DNA from: an uncultured Pelagibacteraceae bacterium
Lineage (GTDB): Bacteria; Pseudomonadota; Alphaproteobacteria; Pelagibacterales; Pelagibacteraceae
DNA length: 64,000 bases
Direction of reading: 5' to 3'
NCBI GenBank assembly: GCA_902622955.1
Contig: CACNRP010000002.1
Coordinates: forward strand, 1 to 64,000
In this document: positions 13,067 to 22,162 of the stretch, one piece after another
Numbering within the stretch: the stretch's first letter is position 1
Layout: each line of letters opens with the position of its first letter
Made by a program: the position numbers and the translations under genes
The notes under the pieces: generated by a model
What the model was told of the DNA's origin: nothing
What the model saw: only the letters and a program-made list of their open reading frames with translations
Database searches by the model: none

Positions 13067-14602
13067 TTAAGATTTAAAATTTCCTTTTAATTGAGTGATT
13101 ATCTCAACAAGTAATTTTTCTTTATCTTCCTCAAGTTTTCCTGAAGTTAAAATTGACTCGATAATTTCAGGCTTATCTGATTTACATTTTTCAATAATTT
13201 TACTCTCAAATTCGGCAACATCTTTTAAATCAATATCGTCCAGATAACCTTTAACTCCACAAAATACTGAAATAACTTGTTCTGCAACAGTCATCGGTGA
13301 ATATTGTTTTTGTTTTAAAAGTTCAGTTAGTTTAGAGCCTCTATTCAAAAGTTGCTGAGTAGATGCATCTAAATCAGATCCGAATTGAGCAAAAGCTGCC
13401 ATTTCTCTGTATTGGGCTAGCTCTAATTTCATTGAACCAGAAACTTTTTTCATCGCTTTTGTTTGAGCTGATGATCCAACCCTAGATACTGATAAACCTA
13501 CGTTAATTGCAGGTCTTATACCTTGGTTAAATAGTTCTGTTTCAAGGAAAATTTGTCCGTCTGTAATTGAAATAACGTTAGTTGGAATGAACGCGGATAC
13601 GTCTCCACCTTGTGTTTCAATAATCGGAAGTGCTGTAAGTGATCCACCACCATGTTCGTCACTTAATTTAGCTGCTCTTTCAAGTAATCTACTATGAAGA
13701 TAAAATACATCTCCAGGATAGGCCTCACGCCCCGGAGGTCTTCTCAATAGCAATGACATTTGTCTATAAGCAACTGCTTGTTTAGACAAATCATCATAAA
13801 TTATTAATGCGTGCATTCCATTATCTCTAAAATACTCACCCATAGTACAACCTGTATATGGTGCTAAGAATTGTAGAGGAGCAGAGTCCGATGCAGTAGC
13901 AGCAACGATTGTTGTGTACTCCATAGCTCCAGCTTCTTCTAATGTTTTTTGAATTTGTCTTACTGTTGATCTTTTTTGTCCAACTGCAACGTATATACAA
14001 TACAGTTTTTGTTTTTCATCACCAGATTCATTAATTTTTTTTTGATTAATAATTGCATCTACTGCAACTGCTGTTTTACCAGTTTGTCTATCACCAATAA
14101 TTAATTCCCTTTGACCTCTTCCAATCGGAACTAGACTATCAATTGACTTAAGACCAGTTTGCATTGGTTCACTAACTGATTGTCGTGGAATAATACCAGG
14201 AGCTTTTACTTCAACCCTGCTTTTTTTAATTCCTTTATCTAATGGTCCTTTTCCATCGATAGGATTTCCTAAACCATCCACTACTCTTCCTAATAATTCT
14301 TTTCCAACTGGAGTATCAACAATATTACCAGTTCTTTTTACTACATCCCCTTCTTTAACATTTCTGTCATCACCAAAAATTACGACACCAACGTTTTCAC
14401 TTTCTAAGTTTAGAGCCATACCTTTTGAACCATCTGCAAACTCTACCATTTCACCAGCTTGAACATTATCCAAACCATAAATCCTAGCAATACCATCTCC
14501 AACTGATAAAACTTGACCAACTTCTGTAACTTCTGCTTTATCACCAAAATTTTTAATTTGTTCTTTTAATATTTTTGTAACTTCTGAAGGATTTATTTCC
14601 AT
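13067..14602 (-). CDS. atpA: ATP synthase F1 alpha subunit
   Basis: A 511-residue regulatory nucleotide-binding subunit. The P-loop [13 protein letters not shown] is at about 169-181, with [34 protein letters not shown] and [14 protein letters not shown] downstream. The length is normal. It abuts atpH directly (atpH stop, then atpA ATG). Confidence 0.98.
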   Translation of the reverse strand: MEINPSEVTKILKEQIKNFGDKAEVTEVGQVLSVGDGIARIYGLDNVQAGEMVEFADGSKGMALNLESENVGVVIFGDDRNVKEGDVVKRTGNIVDTPVGKELLGRVVDGLGNPIDGKGPLDKGIKKSRVEVKAPGIIPRQSVSEPMQTGLKSIDSLVPIGRGQRELIIGDRQTGKTAVAVDAIINQKKINESGDEKQKLYCIYVAVGQKRSTVRQIQKTLEEAGAMEYTTIVAATASDSAPLQFLAPYTGCTMGEYFRDNGMHALIIYDDLSKQAVAYRQMSLLLRRPPGREAYPGDVFYLHSRLLERAAKLSDEHGGGSLTALPIIETQGGDVSAFIPTNVISITDGQIFLETELFNQGIRPAINVGLSVSRVGSSAQTKAMKKVSGSMKLELAQYREMAAFAQFGSDLDASTQQLLNRGSKLTELLKQKQYSPMTVAEQVISVFCGVKGYLDDIDLKDVAEFESKIIEKCKSDKPEIIESILTSGKLEEDKEKLLVEIITQLKGNFKS

Positions 14603-15160
14603 TTATGCCTCTATCATTCTATTTTCGATTTGTTGTAATTTATTTTTAATTGAGGTATCGACCATAGTACTTCCTACTTGTACTACCAAACCTCCTATTA
14701 AACTTTCATCATGTTTATAGTTTAATTTTATTTTTGAGCTAAAATTTTTTGTTAACTCCTCAGTAATTTTTCCAATTTCTTCATTAGATAATTCTTTTGC
14801 TGATTTTAATTCTGCCTTAAGTTCACCTCTTTTTCTTGAACAAATTTCAATAAAACTTTTAAGGATACGTTCAATAAAAAAGAATCGTCTTTTTTGAATT
14901 AAGAAACTTAAAAAATTTTTAAATAAAGACACAAATTTATTATTTTCAGAGATTGTATTGATTACTTTTAGTAAATCTTCTTGGCTTGTAGTTGGATCTT
15001 TGATCAAATTAGAAAAATCTTCACTTTGATCAATTAAACTAAGAATAGATGAAGATTGATCTTCAATCTGACTTAAAAGATTATTTTCCTCTGAAAGTTC
15101 AAATAGCGCAAGAGAATACCTTTCAGCTGAAGTTATTGAAAATCCGGTGTCTTTACTCAA
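14603..15160 (-). CDS. atpH: ATP synthase F1 delta subunit
   Basis: A 185-residue peripheral-stalk subunit that caps the alpha3beta3 hexamer. The N-terminal helical domain has AERYSLALFELSEEN, and the C-terminal part ends with the family pattern LIGGLVVQVGSTMVDTSIKNKLQQIE. The start codon is TTG, supported by a good AGAGGAA ribosome-binding site five bases upstream and by the lack of an earlier ATG. It opens the atpHAGDC operon; the F0 genes are not in the window. Confidence 0.94.
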   Translation of the reverse strand: MSKDTGFSITSAERYSLALFELSEENNLLSQIEDQSSSILSLIDQSEDFSNLIKDPTTSQEDLLKVINTISENNKFVSLFKNFLSFLIQKRRFFFIERILKSFIEICSRKRGELKAELKSAKELSNEEIGKITEELTKNFSSKIKLNYKHDESLIGGLVVQVGSTMVDTSIKNKLQQIENRMIEA

Positions 15161-15204
15161 CTTGGTTCCTCTATAATGTTGAAGATTAATTAAAAATCAC
15201 GCCC

Positions 15205-15233
15205 TAAATAGCATATGACCCTTATGTCTTCAA
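15205..15233 (-). promoter_or_regulatory. Promoter of atpHAGDC
   Basis: On the minus strand TTGAAG (15233..15228) and TATTTA (15210..15205) are separated by 17 bp, about 45 bp upstream of the TTG start of atpH, in the only spacer between atpH and priA. Confidence 0.45.
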
Positions 15234-15246
15234 GTAGCGGATTTGT

Positions 15247-15264
15247 AAAAAAGGCCTCTTTTTT
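15247..15264 (-). terminator. Possible priA terminator
   Basis: A 7-bp stem, AAAAAAG (15247-15253) with CTTTTTT (15258-15264), encloses a 4-base loop 5 bases after the priA stop. The stem is mostly A:T and so weak, but the position between priA and the atp promoter makes a terminator sensible. Confidence 0.4.
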
Positions 15265-15268
15265 ACGG

Positions 15269-17224
15269 TTAATTGAAGTTAATTGGGTCGACATCAACTG
15301 AAAGTTTTATTCCAGAAGAAAATTTATATTTTGGAATAATTTTTGCAAGAGAACTTTGTAATTTCATTGACTTAAATCCTCTTATTAAAAATCTTATTCT
15401 AAATTTTTTTTTTAATCTAAATAATGGAGCATTCACTGGACCTAATATTTTTCCTTCTATTTTATTTTTAATAAAGTTTTTAAAATTATTAGCTTCTTTT
15501 TCTAATTTATCCTCATTATCTCCAGTTAAAATTAAGGAAATAAATCTTTGAAATGGAGGAAGTTTATTTTTTTTTCTTATTTGCAGTTCTTTTTCTAAAA
15601 AGATATCTGGATTCTTACTTGTAATTTCTAGGATTAATTTAGTATTATTTTCATAGGTTTGAAAATATACTGTTGCAGGTTTTCCAGTTCTTCCTGCACG
15701 TCCACAAAGCTGATGATAGAGTTGCAAATTTTTTTCCGCACCTCTTAAATCATGTCCTTGAGATGAAAGGTCGATATCAACAACTACAATACAATTTAAA
15801 CTTGGGAAATGATAACCTTTAGAAATTAATTGGGTTCCAACTAAAATATGTGTTTCATTATTGATAATTTTTTCTATTTTTTCTTTAGAGTCTTTTTTGT
15901 TCATTGTGTCGCTTGAAAAAATCTCTATTTTTTTTCCAGGAAACCTTCTTTTTACTTCCTCTGAAATTCTCTCGACACCAGGTCCACTAAAAATAAATTC
16001 ACAATTACCTTTTTTAGTACAATTTCTTTTAAGATCTGATTTATATCCACAATAATGGCACAATAAATTATTTTTTTTTTTATGGTAAACTAAATTAATA
16101 CTACAATTTGGACACGTAAAACTAGTAAAACACTTATTACATAAGGCATTTGGAGAAAAGCCTCTTCTATTTAAAAAAAACAAAACCTGATCTTTTTTTT
16201 CCAAATGTAAATTTACTTTTTCAATGATTTTATTTGATAGCCATGATTGTTTTTCAAGTTTTGTATTATTTAAATTAATAATTTCATAATTAGGTAATGC
16301 AGCGTTTTGATACCTTTCGTTTAATCTAGAAACTTCATATTTACCTTTTTTAATATTTTCAAAAGTTTCAATAGACGGAACTGCTGTAATCAAATTAATT
16401 GGAATATTTTCAAATGACGCTCTTGAAATTGCCATATCACGAGCATTATAAGTTATGCCTTCATCTTGTTTAAAAGATTGATCATGCTCCTCATCAACAA
16501 TTATCATCCCTAATTTTTTAAATGGTAAAAATAATGAGGATCTTGCACCAATGATTATTTTTATTTTACCATTAGAAATACCACTCCAAATTAACTCTTT
16601 TTTTTTTTTTGAAATGCCTGAGTGCCAAACGGCAGGTTTAAAACCAAAGTAATCTAAAAATTTTTGTTCAAACTGACTGGTAAGACCTATTTCTGGTAAT
16701 AAAATTAATCCTTGAAAACCCTTCTTTATCAAAGGTTTTAAAGTCTCAAAATAAACTATCGTTTTACCTGATCCAGTTGTGCCTTGCAAAACATGAACTC
16801 TAAATTTTTTATTTGAAATATTCATTTTTTTAATAGATTTGTTTTGGTCACTAGATAGCTTGATTAACTTTTGATTAATTTTAGAGTCAAATATTTCATA
16901 AAGTTCAGATTCCTTATTCTCTATTGCACTACTGCTCAACAGAACCAGTTTTAAAGCCATACCTTTTGGAATTAGATTATACTCCGCAAACCAATTTAAA
17001 AAATTTATTGTATTTTTTTTTAATGGAGTAACATTTAACTTTTTTATTATCTTTTTTATTTTAAAGTTTTTATTATTATTTTTTTCAAAATGATCCCATA
17101 CAACACCAGTTATTTTTGATTTACCAAAAGGTACTATTACGTAATCACCTATATTTAACTCTTCGTCACTTTCGTATGTAAAAGGGTGATTAAATATATT
17201 TGGCAAAAGTATAGGTACTTTCAT
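15269..17224 (-). CDS. priA: Primosomal protein N' (replication restart helicase)
   Basis: A 651-residue DEAH-type helicase that reloads the replisome at stalled forks. The N-terminal 3'-end-binding domain is followed by Walker A GTTGSGKT at about 148-155, Walker B DEEH, a zinc module with eight cysteines (CNKCFTSFTCPNCS, CHYCGYKS and CTKKGNC), and helicase motifs ILVGTQLISKGYHFPSL and LCGRAGRTGKPATVYFQT. It is about 80 residues shorter than E. coli PriA, mainly at the N-terminus and linkers. It sits between atpH and the accessory cluster; the 67-bp spacer upstream shows nothing distinctive. Confidence 0.95.
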   Translation of the reverse strand: MKVPILLPNIFNHPFTYESDEELNIGDYVIVPFGKSKITGVVWDHFEKNNNKNFKIKKIIKKLNVTPLKKNTINFLNWFAEYNLIPKGMALKLVLLSSSAIENKESELYEIFDSKINQKLIKLSSDQNKSIKKMNISNKKFRVHVLQGTTGSGKTIVYFETLKPLIKKGFQGLILLPEIGLTSQFEQKFLDYFGFKPAVWHSGISKKKKELIWSGISNGKIKIIIGARSSLFLPFKKLGMIIVDEEHDQSFKQDEGITYNARDMAISRASFENIPINLITAVPSIETFENIKKGKYEVSRLNERYQNAALPNYEIINLNNTKLEKQSWLSNKIIEKVNLHLEKKDQVLFFLNRRGFSPNALCNKCFTSFTCPNCSINLVYHKKKNNLLCHYCGYKSDLKRNCTKKGNCEFIFSGPGVERISEEVKRRFPGKKIEIFSSDTMNKKDSKEKIEKIINNETHILVGTQLISKGYHFPSLNCIVVVDIDLSSQGHDLRGAEKNLQLYHQLCGRAGRTGKPATVYFQTYENNTKLILEITSKNPDIFLEKELQIRKKNKLPPFQRFISLILTGDNEDKLEKEANNFKNFIKNKIEGKILGPVNAPLFRLKKKFRIRFLIRGFKSMKLQSSLAKIIPKYKFSSGIKLSVDVDPINFN

Positions 17225-17291
17225 GATGTTATATGCTGTTTATGTAAAAACTTAATAATAACACTACCAATTAATTTTAATTTTAAACCAA

Positions 17292-18572
17292 TTACTCATC
17301 TGTAGAAATTATTTTATGACTTACTAATAGGTCAACTAAATCATATAATTCCCAAGTTGGTACGTTCAACTGCTCTGCAATTTCTATAAGTGAGGAACTA
17401 CCATCGCATAGACTAATAAAATTCATCATTAATATAATATCCTTTTGAGGAGTTTTGGTTGAAAGACTTGGATAGAGTCCACGTTTGCCCATTTGGGGTT
17501 CACCCATGACGCTAACTTTATATTTTTTATTCTTTTCGATTATTTCTAAAGAACGACGCAATGCCCAATAACCACCATTTAAACCTTGGGGTGTAACTAC
17601 ATTAATCAAATCATCTAAAGAAGTATGAGACTCCGGATATTCTCCATATTTCGTCCTCATTATTGTTGCAATTGGAAGATCTATTCCTGGAGCACAATAT
17701 TGTCTTTCATCACTTCCACGATCCAACCATGAATAGCTATGAAAATTTGGATCAGTCCATTTAAGAACATGCTTTGCTACTAAATCACTTATCGTGTTAC
17801 CATTACGTGAAGGTAGGTAGGAATAAGCTCGGTCATCACCAACACAGCTTACGTTAAAACCTGCTACAATTTTTTTTTTCATTTCCTCATGATTTAAACT
17901 TAGATAAGTTATAGATCCAATTGTTTCTGGAATAAAAATTATACGATATGAATAATTCAGAGATTTAAGCTGAGTTAACCACTGCGCGAGAAAAGTTACA
18001 ACTGTAGGACCAGATAATTCATTGTTTGCCATTGAAGGATGACATACATAAGTACTGATAAAAACTTCTTCTTTATTTTTTCCTTTAATTAATAATTCTG
18101 CAAAATTAAGAACTCCATCGAATAACTTTGTATTAATATAAACCTTGTATTTTCCTTCCTCAAGATTATCGTATTGCTGTTGGGATAAACAGAATCCCCA
18201 TCTCTCTTTATAATAACTCGTTAAATATGGTATTGCGTTAGGCTGATCTGGCAATGTGTATAAATGTTTTTTGAGTTCATCTAAGCCAAGCTCTCCTTTA
18301 AAAGGAGTGCTATAGCCTAATAAATGAAGATTATTTTCCTTAAAATCACATATTTTTTTACCATTAGGTGTAATTAGATATGCATCATGAACTATCCATT
18401 CTTTAGGCACAGTCCAATCAAAAACTTTAGTGTTAGAAGCTACAGAATGAATTTCTACATTTGGTAAAATTTTTTTTATTTCATTCAGAGTTTGTCTAAC
18501 ACCTTCCCCTGTAATACTCCTATTTATTGGCCACAATTTATGAGCAAAATCGTGAATATCTTTTCCTATCAT
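17292..18572 (-). CDS. DUF4910/DUF2172 aminopeptidase-like protein with C-terminal winged helix
   Basis: A 426-residue protein of a family with an M28-like zinc aminopeptidase fold and no settled function. The diagnostic PINRSITGEGVRQTL is at about 15-29. Likely metal and active-site residues are H178 in CHPSMANNELSGP, E216 in PETIGS, D288 in RGSDERQYC and H316 in ESHTSLDD. A domain of about 48 residues at the C-terminus (379-426, ending in a helix-turn-helix pattern) resembles the winged-helix domain often found here. No signal peptide is visible, so it probably acts in the cytoplasm. It is the last gene of the five-gene cluster and overlaps the formyltransferase by 4 bp (ATGA). Relatives are often found in surface-glycan and natural-product loci. 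A peptidase or amidohydrolase role in processing the cluster product is inference. Confidence 0.75.
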   Translation of the reverse strand: MIGKDIHDFAHKLWPINRSITGEGVRQTLNEIKKILPNVEIHSVASNTKVFDWTVPKEWIVHDAYLITPNGKKICDFKENNLHLLGYSTPFKGELGLDELKKHLYTLPDQPNAIPYLTSYYKERWGFCLSQQQYDNLEEGKYKVYINTKLFDGVLNFAELLIKGKNKEEVFISTYVCHPSMANNELSGPTVVTFLAQWLTQLKSLNYSYRIIFIPETIGSITYLSLNHEEMKKKIVAGFNVSCVGDDRAYSYLPSRNGNTISDLVAKHVLKWTDPNFHSYSWLDRGSDERQYCAPGIDLPIATIMRTKYGEYPESHTSLDDLINVVTPQGLNGGYWALRRSLEIIEKNKKYKVSVMGEPQMGKRGLYPSLSTKTPQKDIILMMNFISLCDGSSSLIEIAEQLNVPTWELYDLVDLLVSHKIISTDE

Positions 18573-19450
18573 ATTGATTTTTTTAAAAATATTTTTAATT
18601 TATTAATTAAATCATTTGTAGTTTTAATTTCAAGAATTATATGATCACCGCTCACAACTAGAATACTATCCTTGTTGTGTTCAATTACACTTCCTGGAGG
18701 CATATCACTTGATTTAAGATTACGAACAGCTTTTATAATTGGAATTCCTTTTATACAAGTTTGAAAAGCGGGAGGTTTAAATGGATGAAAATTACTTGCT
18801 CTAATACTACTTTCAATCTCGATTGCTGGTTTACTCCAGTCAATTTCCTTATTATATGGATTAGCTTTTTTGTAAATACGTGATAAATAGAAAGATTGAT
18901 TTTTTTTTGGAATATCTTTTTTTTTACAAATCAAAAACAAAGTTTTTCTCATAGCTTTGATTCCTGCTTTTAGACATTTTTGATAAACGCTCAATCCTGT
19001 GTCAGAATTAGTAATATCAAATCTCTCCTCAAGAATTATTTTGCCACCATCAACTTTTGGAGTCATAAAATGAATAGTAGAACCAAATTCTTTCTCATTA
19101 TTATTAACTGCCCATTGATAACAATATAAACCAGCGTAAGTAGGTAAAATTCCTGGATGATAATTTATAGCTTTATCATTAAAAACATTTAACACTTCTT
19201 TTGATATTATTTTTTTATTATCAGCACTTACTAACCAGGTATTTTTATCTACAATTTTTAAAAAATATTTTAAATCTAAATTAATATGATTGGAATTTTT
19301 TACGTTAAATGGGCCCTCATGTCGTTTTTCATCTTTTATATTATCTACATAAATCGCTTTTATTTTCCCTCCCAAATTAACAATTTCATCAATTGTTGAT
19401 CCAAGAATTAAGCCAGAGCCTATAACAACAAATGATGGTGTTAAATTCAT
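18569..19450 (-). CDS. Formyltransferase-like protein (Fmt/PurN/ArnA-type fold)
   Basis: A 293-residue protein with an N10-formyl-tetrahydrofolate transferase core. The catalytic triad expected for this family appears intact: N96 and H98 in INYHPGILPTYAG, and D134 in PKVDGGKI. A C-terminal domain of about 100 residues follows, as in Fmt and sugar N-formyltransferases. It is unlikely to be the housekeeping Met-tRNA formyltransferase: it lacks the usual def neighbour and is embedded in a carrier-protein cluster. A reasonable guess is N-formylation of an amino group on an amino sugar or carrier-bound amino acid. It is translationally coupled to the downstream DUF4910 gene and starts 4 bp after the carrier-protein stop. 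Confidence 0.75.
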   Translation of the reverse strand: MNLTPSFVVIGSGLILGSTIDEIVNLGGKIKAIYVDNIKDEKRHEGPFNVKNSNHINLDLKYFLKIVDKNTWLVSADNKKIISKEVLNVFNDKAINYHPGILPTYAGLYCYQWAVNNNEKEFGSTIHFMTPKVDGGKIILEERFDITNSDTGLSVYQKCLKAGIKAMRKTLFLICKKKDIPKKNQSFYLSRIYKKANPYNKEIDWSKPAIEIESSIRASNFHPFKPPAFQTCIKGIPIIKAVRNLKSSDMPPGSVIEHNKDSILVVSGDHIILEIKTTNDLINKLKIFLKKSI

Positions 19451-19454
19451 TTTG

Positions 19455-19694
19455 CTATTTTTTATTGATTACAGTTAAAATTTCACTTATCGTTGTGAGG
19501 CTATCAGGTGGAGTTTTATCAAAGTCAAAATCTTTGTTAGATTTTTCACTAATTATTACTAATAATTCAATAAATGCAAAACTGTCCAATAAACAATGTT
19601 CAAAAAGATTATCTGATTCTTTTAAATTAATTAAAACCTTTTCTGATATTAAAAATTTTGTACGTAGAATTTTTTTTATTTCATCACTATTCAT
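19455..19694 (-). CDS. Acyl/peptidyl carrier protein
   Basis: A 79-residue four-helix carrier protein. The phosphopantetheine attachment serine is S38 in LLDSFAFIELL, the equivalent of the DSL motif, with an acidic/hydrophobic helix II following and the late TPPDSLTTISEILTVI helix typical of DltC- and PCP-like carriers. It is not the fatty-acid ACP, which is normally linked to fabF/fabG and more acidic. It lies between the AAC(3) gene (4-bp gap) and the formyltransferase (4-bp gap) and close to an amino-acid adenylating enzyme, so it is the likely acceptor of the activated amino acid. A phosphopantetheinyl transferase encoded elsewhere would be needed. Confidence 0.8.
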   Translation of the reverse strand: MNSDEIKKILRTKFLISEKVLINLKESDNLFEHCLLDSFAFIELLVIISEKSNKDFDFDKTPPDSLTTISEILTVINKK

Positions 19695-19698
19695 TATG

Positions 19699-20463
19699 TC
19701 ATCTATCTATAAGCCAATTTAAATTCTTATCTAGTTCATCATTGAGAATTTTAATAAAATCTACTGCTTTAAATGTTTTAATGTACCCGTATGAAAATTT
19801 TTCAATAAATATTTTGCCATTTTTTTGCAAAATAGGCTCTATTTTGGTTAAATTTGGACTTGGATTTATGTCTAAATTTCTAACAAACATACCATACTTT
19901 TTTTTTTTAATATTTTTATCCTCATCAATGTAATCGCCCTCGAATTCTTTCCAGTATCTATAAGGAACATTAAACTGTTCTTCAGCTAGATGGACAAAAG
20001 AAACAGCTTGAATAGAAGCGCCTAGCAAAATAATTTGGGTATCTAGATTTAACATTTTTTCAAAAGCACTCTCGTGTCCAAACGCACTATATGTATCTTT
20101 TGAACATATTTCTTTTGCATCTTTACCAATTACGCAAACTGATTGAAGAGGATGTTTTGATCGAACTGATAGATCTAATTTTCTAACAAATTCAGAGAAT
20201 CCACCCATGCCTTCAGAAGGTGTATTTTTTATGTCATAAGTTTTTCCTTTAGTAAATTGAAAATTAAATGTAGGAACTATAATATTACCCGAAATACCTG
20301 TTTTTTTATCCAGTGCTTCTAATAATTCATAAGAAAAATTAGTAGGATTAATATCTTTTGCCGCTCCAAATGAATGAAGTGCTGAGTGAATAAAAATTGA
20401 ATTACCTCTTTCAAATTTTAAATTTTGGATTTTTTTAATTAGATCTTTTATGTGATAAAACAT
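19699..20463 (-). CDS. AAC(3)-family N-acyltransferase
   Basis: A 254-residue member of the aminoglycoside 3-N-acetyltransferase fold. Family marks are IFIHSALHSFG at about 23-33, VPTFNFQF at about 63-70, the SKHPLQSVCVIG segment with H104, and the VHLAEEQFNVPYR motif with H158 and E161. In family members a histidine/glutamate pair of this type activates the amine acceptor. Despite the name, many members are biosynthetic enzymes acylating amino sugars or phosphonate intermediates; nothing here suggests drug resistance. It starts inside the end of the adenylating-enzyme gene (29-bp overlap), so the two are tightly coupled. It could transfer the carrier-bound aminoacyl group, or an acetyl group, to an amine. 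Confidence 0.8.
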   Translation of the reverse strand: MFYHIKDLIKKIQNLKFERGNSIFIHSALHSFGAAKDINPTNFSYELLEALDKKTGISGNIIVPTFNFQFTKGKTYDIKNTPSEGMGGFSEFVRKLDLSVRSKHPLQSVCVIGKDAKEICSKDTYSAFGHESAFEKMLNLDTQIILLGASIQAVSFVHLAEEQFNVPYRYWKEFEGDYIDEDKNIKKKKYGMFVRNLDINPSPNLTKIEPILQKNGKIFIEKFSYGYIKTFKAVDFIKILNDELDKNLNWLIDR

Positions 20464-21973
20464 TATTTAGTTCTTTTCTCAATATTTTTGTATCAACTTT
20501 TCCACTGTGGTTAAGTGGAATTTTTAAAATATTAATTATTTTTCTAGGTATCATGTAATCGGGCAAGACTTTTTTCAATTTTTTTCTGATTTCGTACTCT
20601 TCAAACTTAAATTGTGTTTCCACAAATGAATATAGTGAATCTCCAAATTTAGTATTTTGGTTTATCGTATAAATTATTGCATTTTGAATTAATTTTCCTA
20701 ATTCCAAATTTATTTCTTCTAATTCTACACGATTACCATTAATTTTTACCTGATTATCTTTTCGAGCGACATAAAATATATCGTCATTTTCTATTTCAAT
20801 AAGATCACCAGTCTTGTAACAGTAAATACCTTTACTGCTTGAGAATACTTCTGCCGATTTACTAACATTATTCCAATATTTTTTTGTAACTTGTGGTCCT
20901 TTTAAAATAAGTTCATTTTTAATTGTTTTAATTTCATGGTTGTCAAAAATTTTTCCTATGGATACGATACCATATTTACTTTTAATATCATTTTGATTTG
21001 ATGGTAATTTATAACTTGTAATTGCGATCGTTGACTCTGTAGGTCCATAAAGATTATAAATTTCACTATTTGTTGCAGCTTTCATCCAATTTTTTGCCCC
21101 ATCTAAATTTAAAGCCTCTCCACAAAACAATGAAAATTGAATATCTGGGAATGTATTTGGTGTTAATAATCTAAGTTGATGAAGTAAAGAAATCTGAGAT
21201 GGAACAGAAAACCATACTTCTATTTTTTTTTCTTTTATAAACTTTGCGGGAGAAAACATTTGTCTTTCTGGAATAGGAATTAAAGTGCCAGCATTTTTCC
21301 AACACACAAAAATATCATGAATACTCAAATCAAAGGTTAATGGGAAAACTTGAGAAAATTTTAATTTACTTGCAAATTTTATACGTTTTTCTAAATTATT
21401 TAGGTAAGAAATCAAATTACTATGACTAATTGGTACCCCTTTAGGATTTCCAGTGCTTCCAGAAGTAAATAACAAATAAGCAAAAGAGTCGCCTCTTAAC
21501 TCTTTAACTTTTGGTGAGTGAAAGTCTTTAATTTGATTTAAACTAATAATCTTTATATTTGGAAGCTGTATCTTAATGTCATTTGAAATATCAGTTTCTG
21601 TTATTGCAATAGTACCATTTTTTAATTTTTTAAGAAAGCTTATAGCTTGTTCAAAATAATCTTTTGACACTATAATGGTGTCTGCTCTAGCTTCACAAAA
21701 TACGCTCACTTGTCTCTTTACTGGCAACTGATTACCAATTGGACAATAGATTTTTCCACTACTAAGTATTCCTATAATTGCGCTGTATGTTGTTACAGAT
21801 TTATTACCAAATACTGCAACTACATCTGCTTGACTAAAACGCTCAACATAAGCCTGAATTTTTTTTACAATTTTAACAATATCTTTATATTTATAAATTA
21901 ATCCATCTATATCTAACGCAGGTTCATTAGGAAAATTTTCACTTGTTTTCCAGAATACTTCTGTGCAATTCAT
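20435..21973 (-). CDS. Stand-alone amino-acid adenylating enzyme (DltA/NRPS A-domain type)
   Basis: A 512-residue AMP-forming ligase. Core motifs are readable in order: A3 LLFTSGSTGNPKG (167-179), A4 FDLS (214-217), A5 NLYGPTES (307-314), A7 YKTGDL (386-391), A8 RKDNQVKINGNRVELEEI (404-421) and A10 with the catalytic lysine K492 in NHSGKVD. The A4 aspartate is the residue that grips the alpha-amino group in amino-acid-activating enzymes, so an amino acid is more likely than a fatty acid. There is no fused condensation or carrier domain; the separate carrier protein two genes downstream is the probable partner. The specificity code was not decoded. It is the first gene of the cluster, with 189 bp of AT-rich spacer upstream. 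Confidence 0.85.
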   Translation of the reverse strand: MNCTEVFWKTSENFPNEPALDIDGLIYKYKDIVKIVKKIQAYVERFSQADVVAVFGNKSVTTYSAIIGILSSGKIYCPIGNQLPVKRQVSVFCEARADTIIVSKDYFEQAISFLKKLKNGTIAITETDISNDIKIQLPNIKIISLNQIKDFHSPKVKELRGDSFAYLLFTSGSTGNPKGVPISHSNLISYLNNLEKRIKFASKLKFSQVFPLTFDLSIHDIFVCWKNAGTLIPIPERQMFSPAKFIKEKKIEVWFSVPSQISLLHQLRLLTPNTFPDIQFSLFCGEALNLDGAKNWMKAATNSEIYNLYGPTESTIAITSYKLPSNQNDIKSKYGIVSIGKIFDNHEIKTIKNELILKGPQVTKKYWNNVSKSAEVFSSSKGIYCYKTGDLIEIENDDIFYVARKDNQVKINGNRVELEEINLELGKLIQNAIIYTINQNTKFGDSLYSFVETQFKFEEYEIRKKLKKVLPDYMIPRKIINILKIPLNHSGKVDTKILRKELNNVLSHKRSN

Positions 21974-22059
21974 ATCTTTAAATTTTTTCTATTTTTAGTC
22001 ATTTATATTTTTATAACTTAATTTATTAATTTTATATTAAGACAATATTTAAATTTAGT

Positions 22060-22087
22060 TTTATAAAAATTAATGTCGTAATTCCAA
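22060..22087 (-). promoter_or_regulatory. Candidate promoter of the five-gene accessory cluster
   Basis: On the minus strand TTGGAA (22087..22082) and TATAAA (22065..22060) are 16 bp apart, leaving a leader of about 80 bases before the adenylating-enzyme start. The spacer 21974-22162 is extremely AT-rich, so chance matches are likely. A 6-bp hairpin, ATAGTC and GACTAT (22121-22135), lies between lpd and this promoter but lacks a T run. Confidence 0.3.
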
Positions 22088-22162
22088 CAATATTTATCTA
22101 AAACCAATATTTTTAATCTTATAGTCTGTGACTATTTATTTAAAAATAAAAAGAAAATTTAC

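Noticed and set aside
18569-19450. Housekeeping methionyl-tRNA formyltransferase
   Set aside because: No def gene nearby and embedded in the carrier-protein cluster; the fold alone does not show tRNA specificity.
19699-20463. Aminoglycoside resistance gene
   Set aside because: It has the AAC(3) fold, but the biosynthetic context and absence of mobile elements argue against a resistance role.
22121-22135. ATAGTC/GACTAT hairpin as terminator of the suc-lpd operon
   Set aside because: The stem is short and is not followed by a T run on the transcribed strand; kept only as a note.
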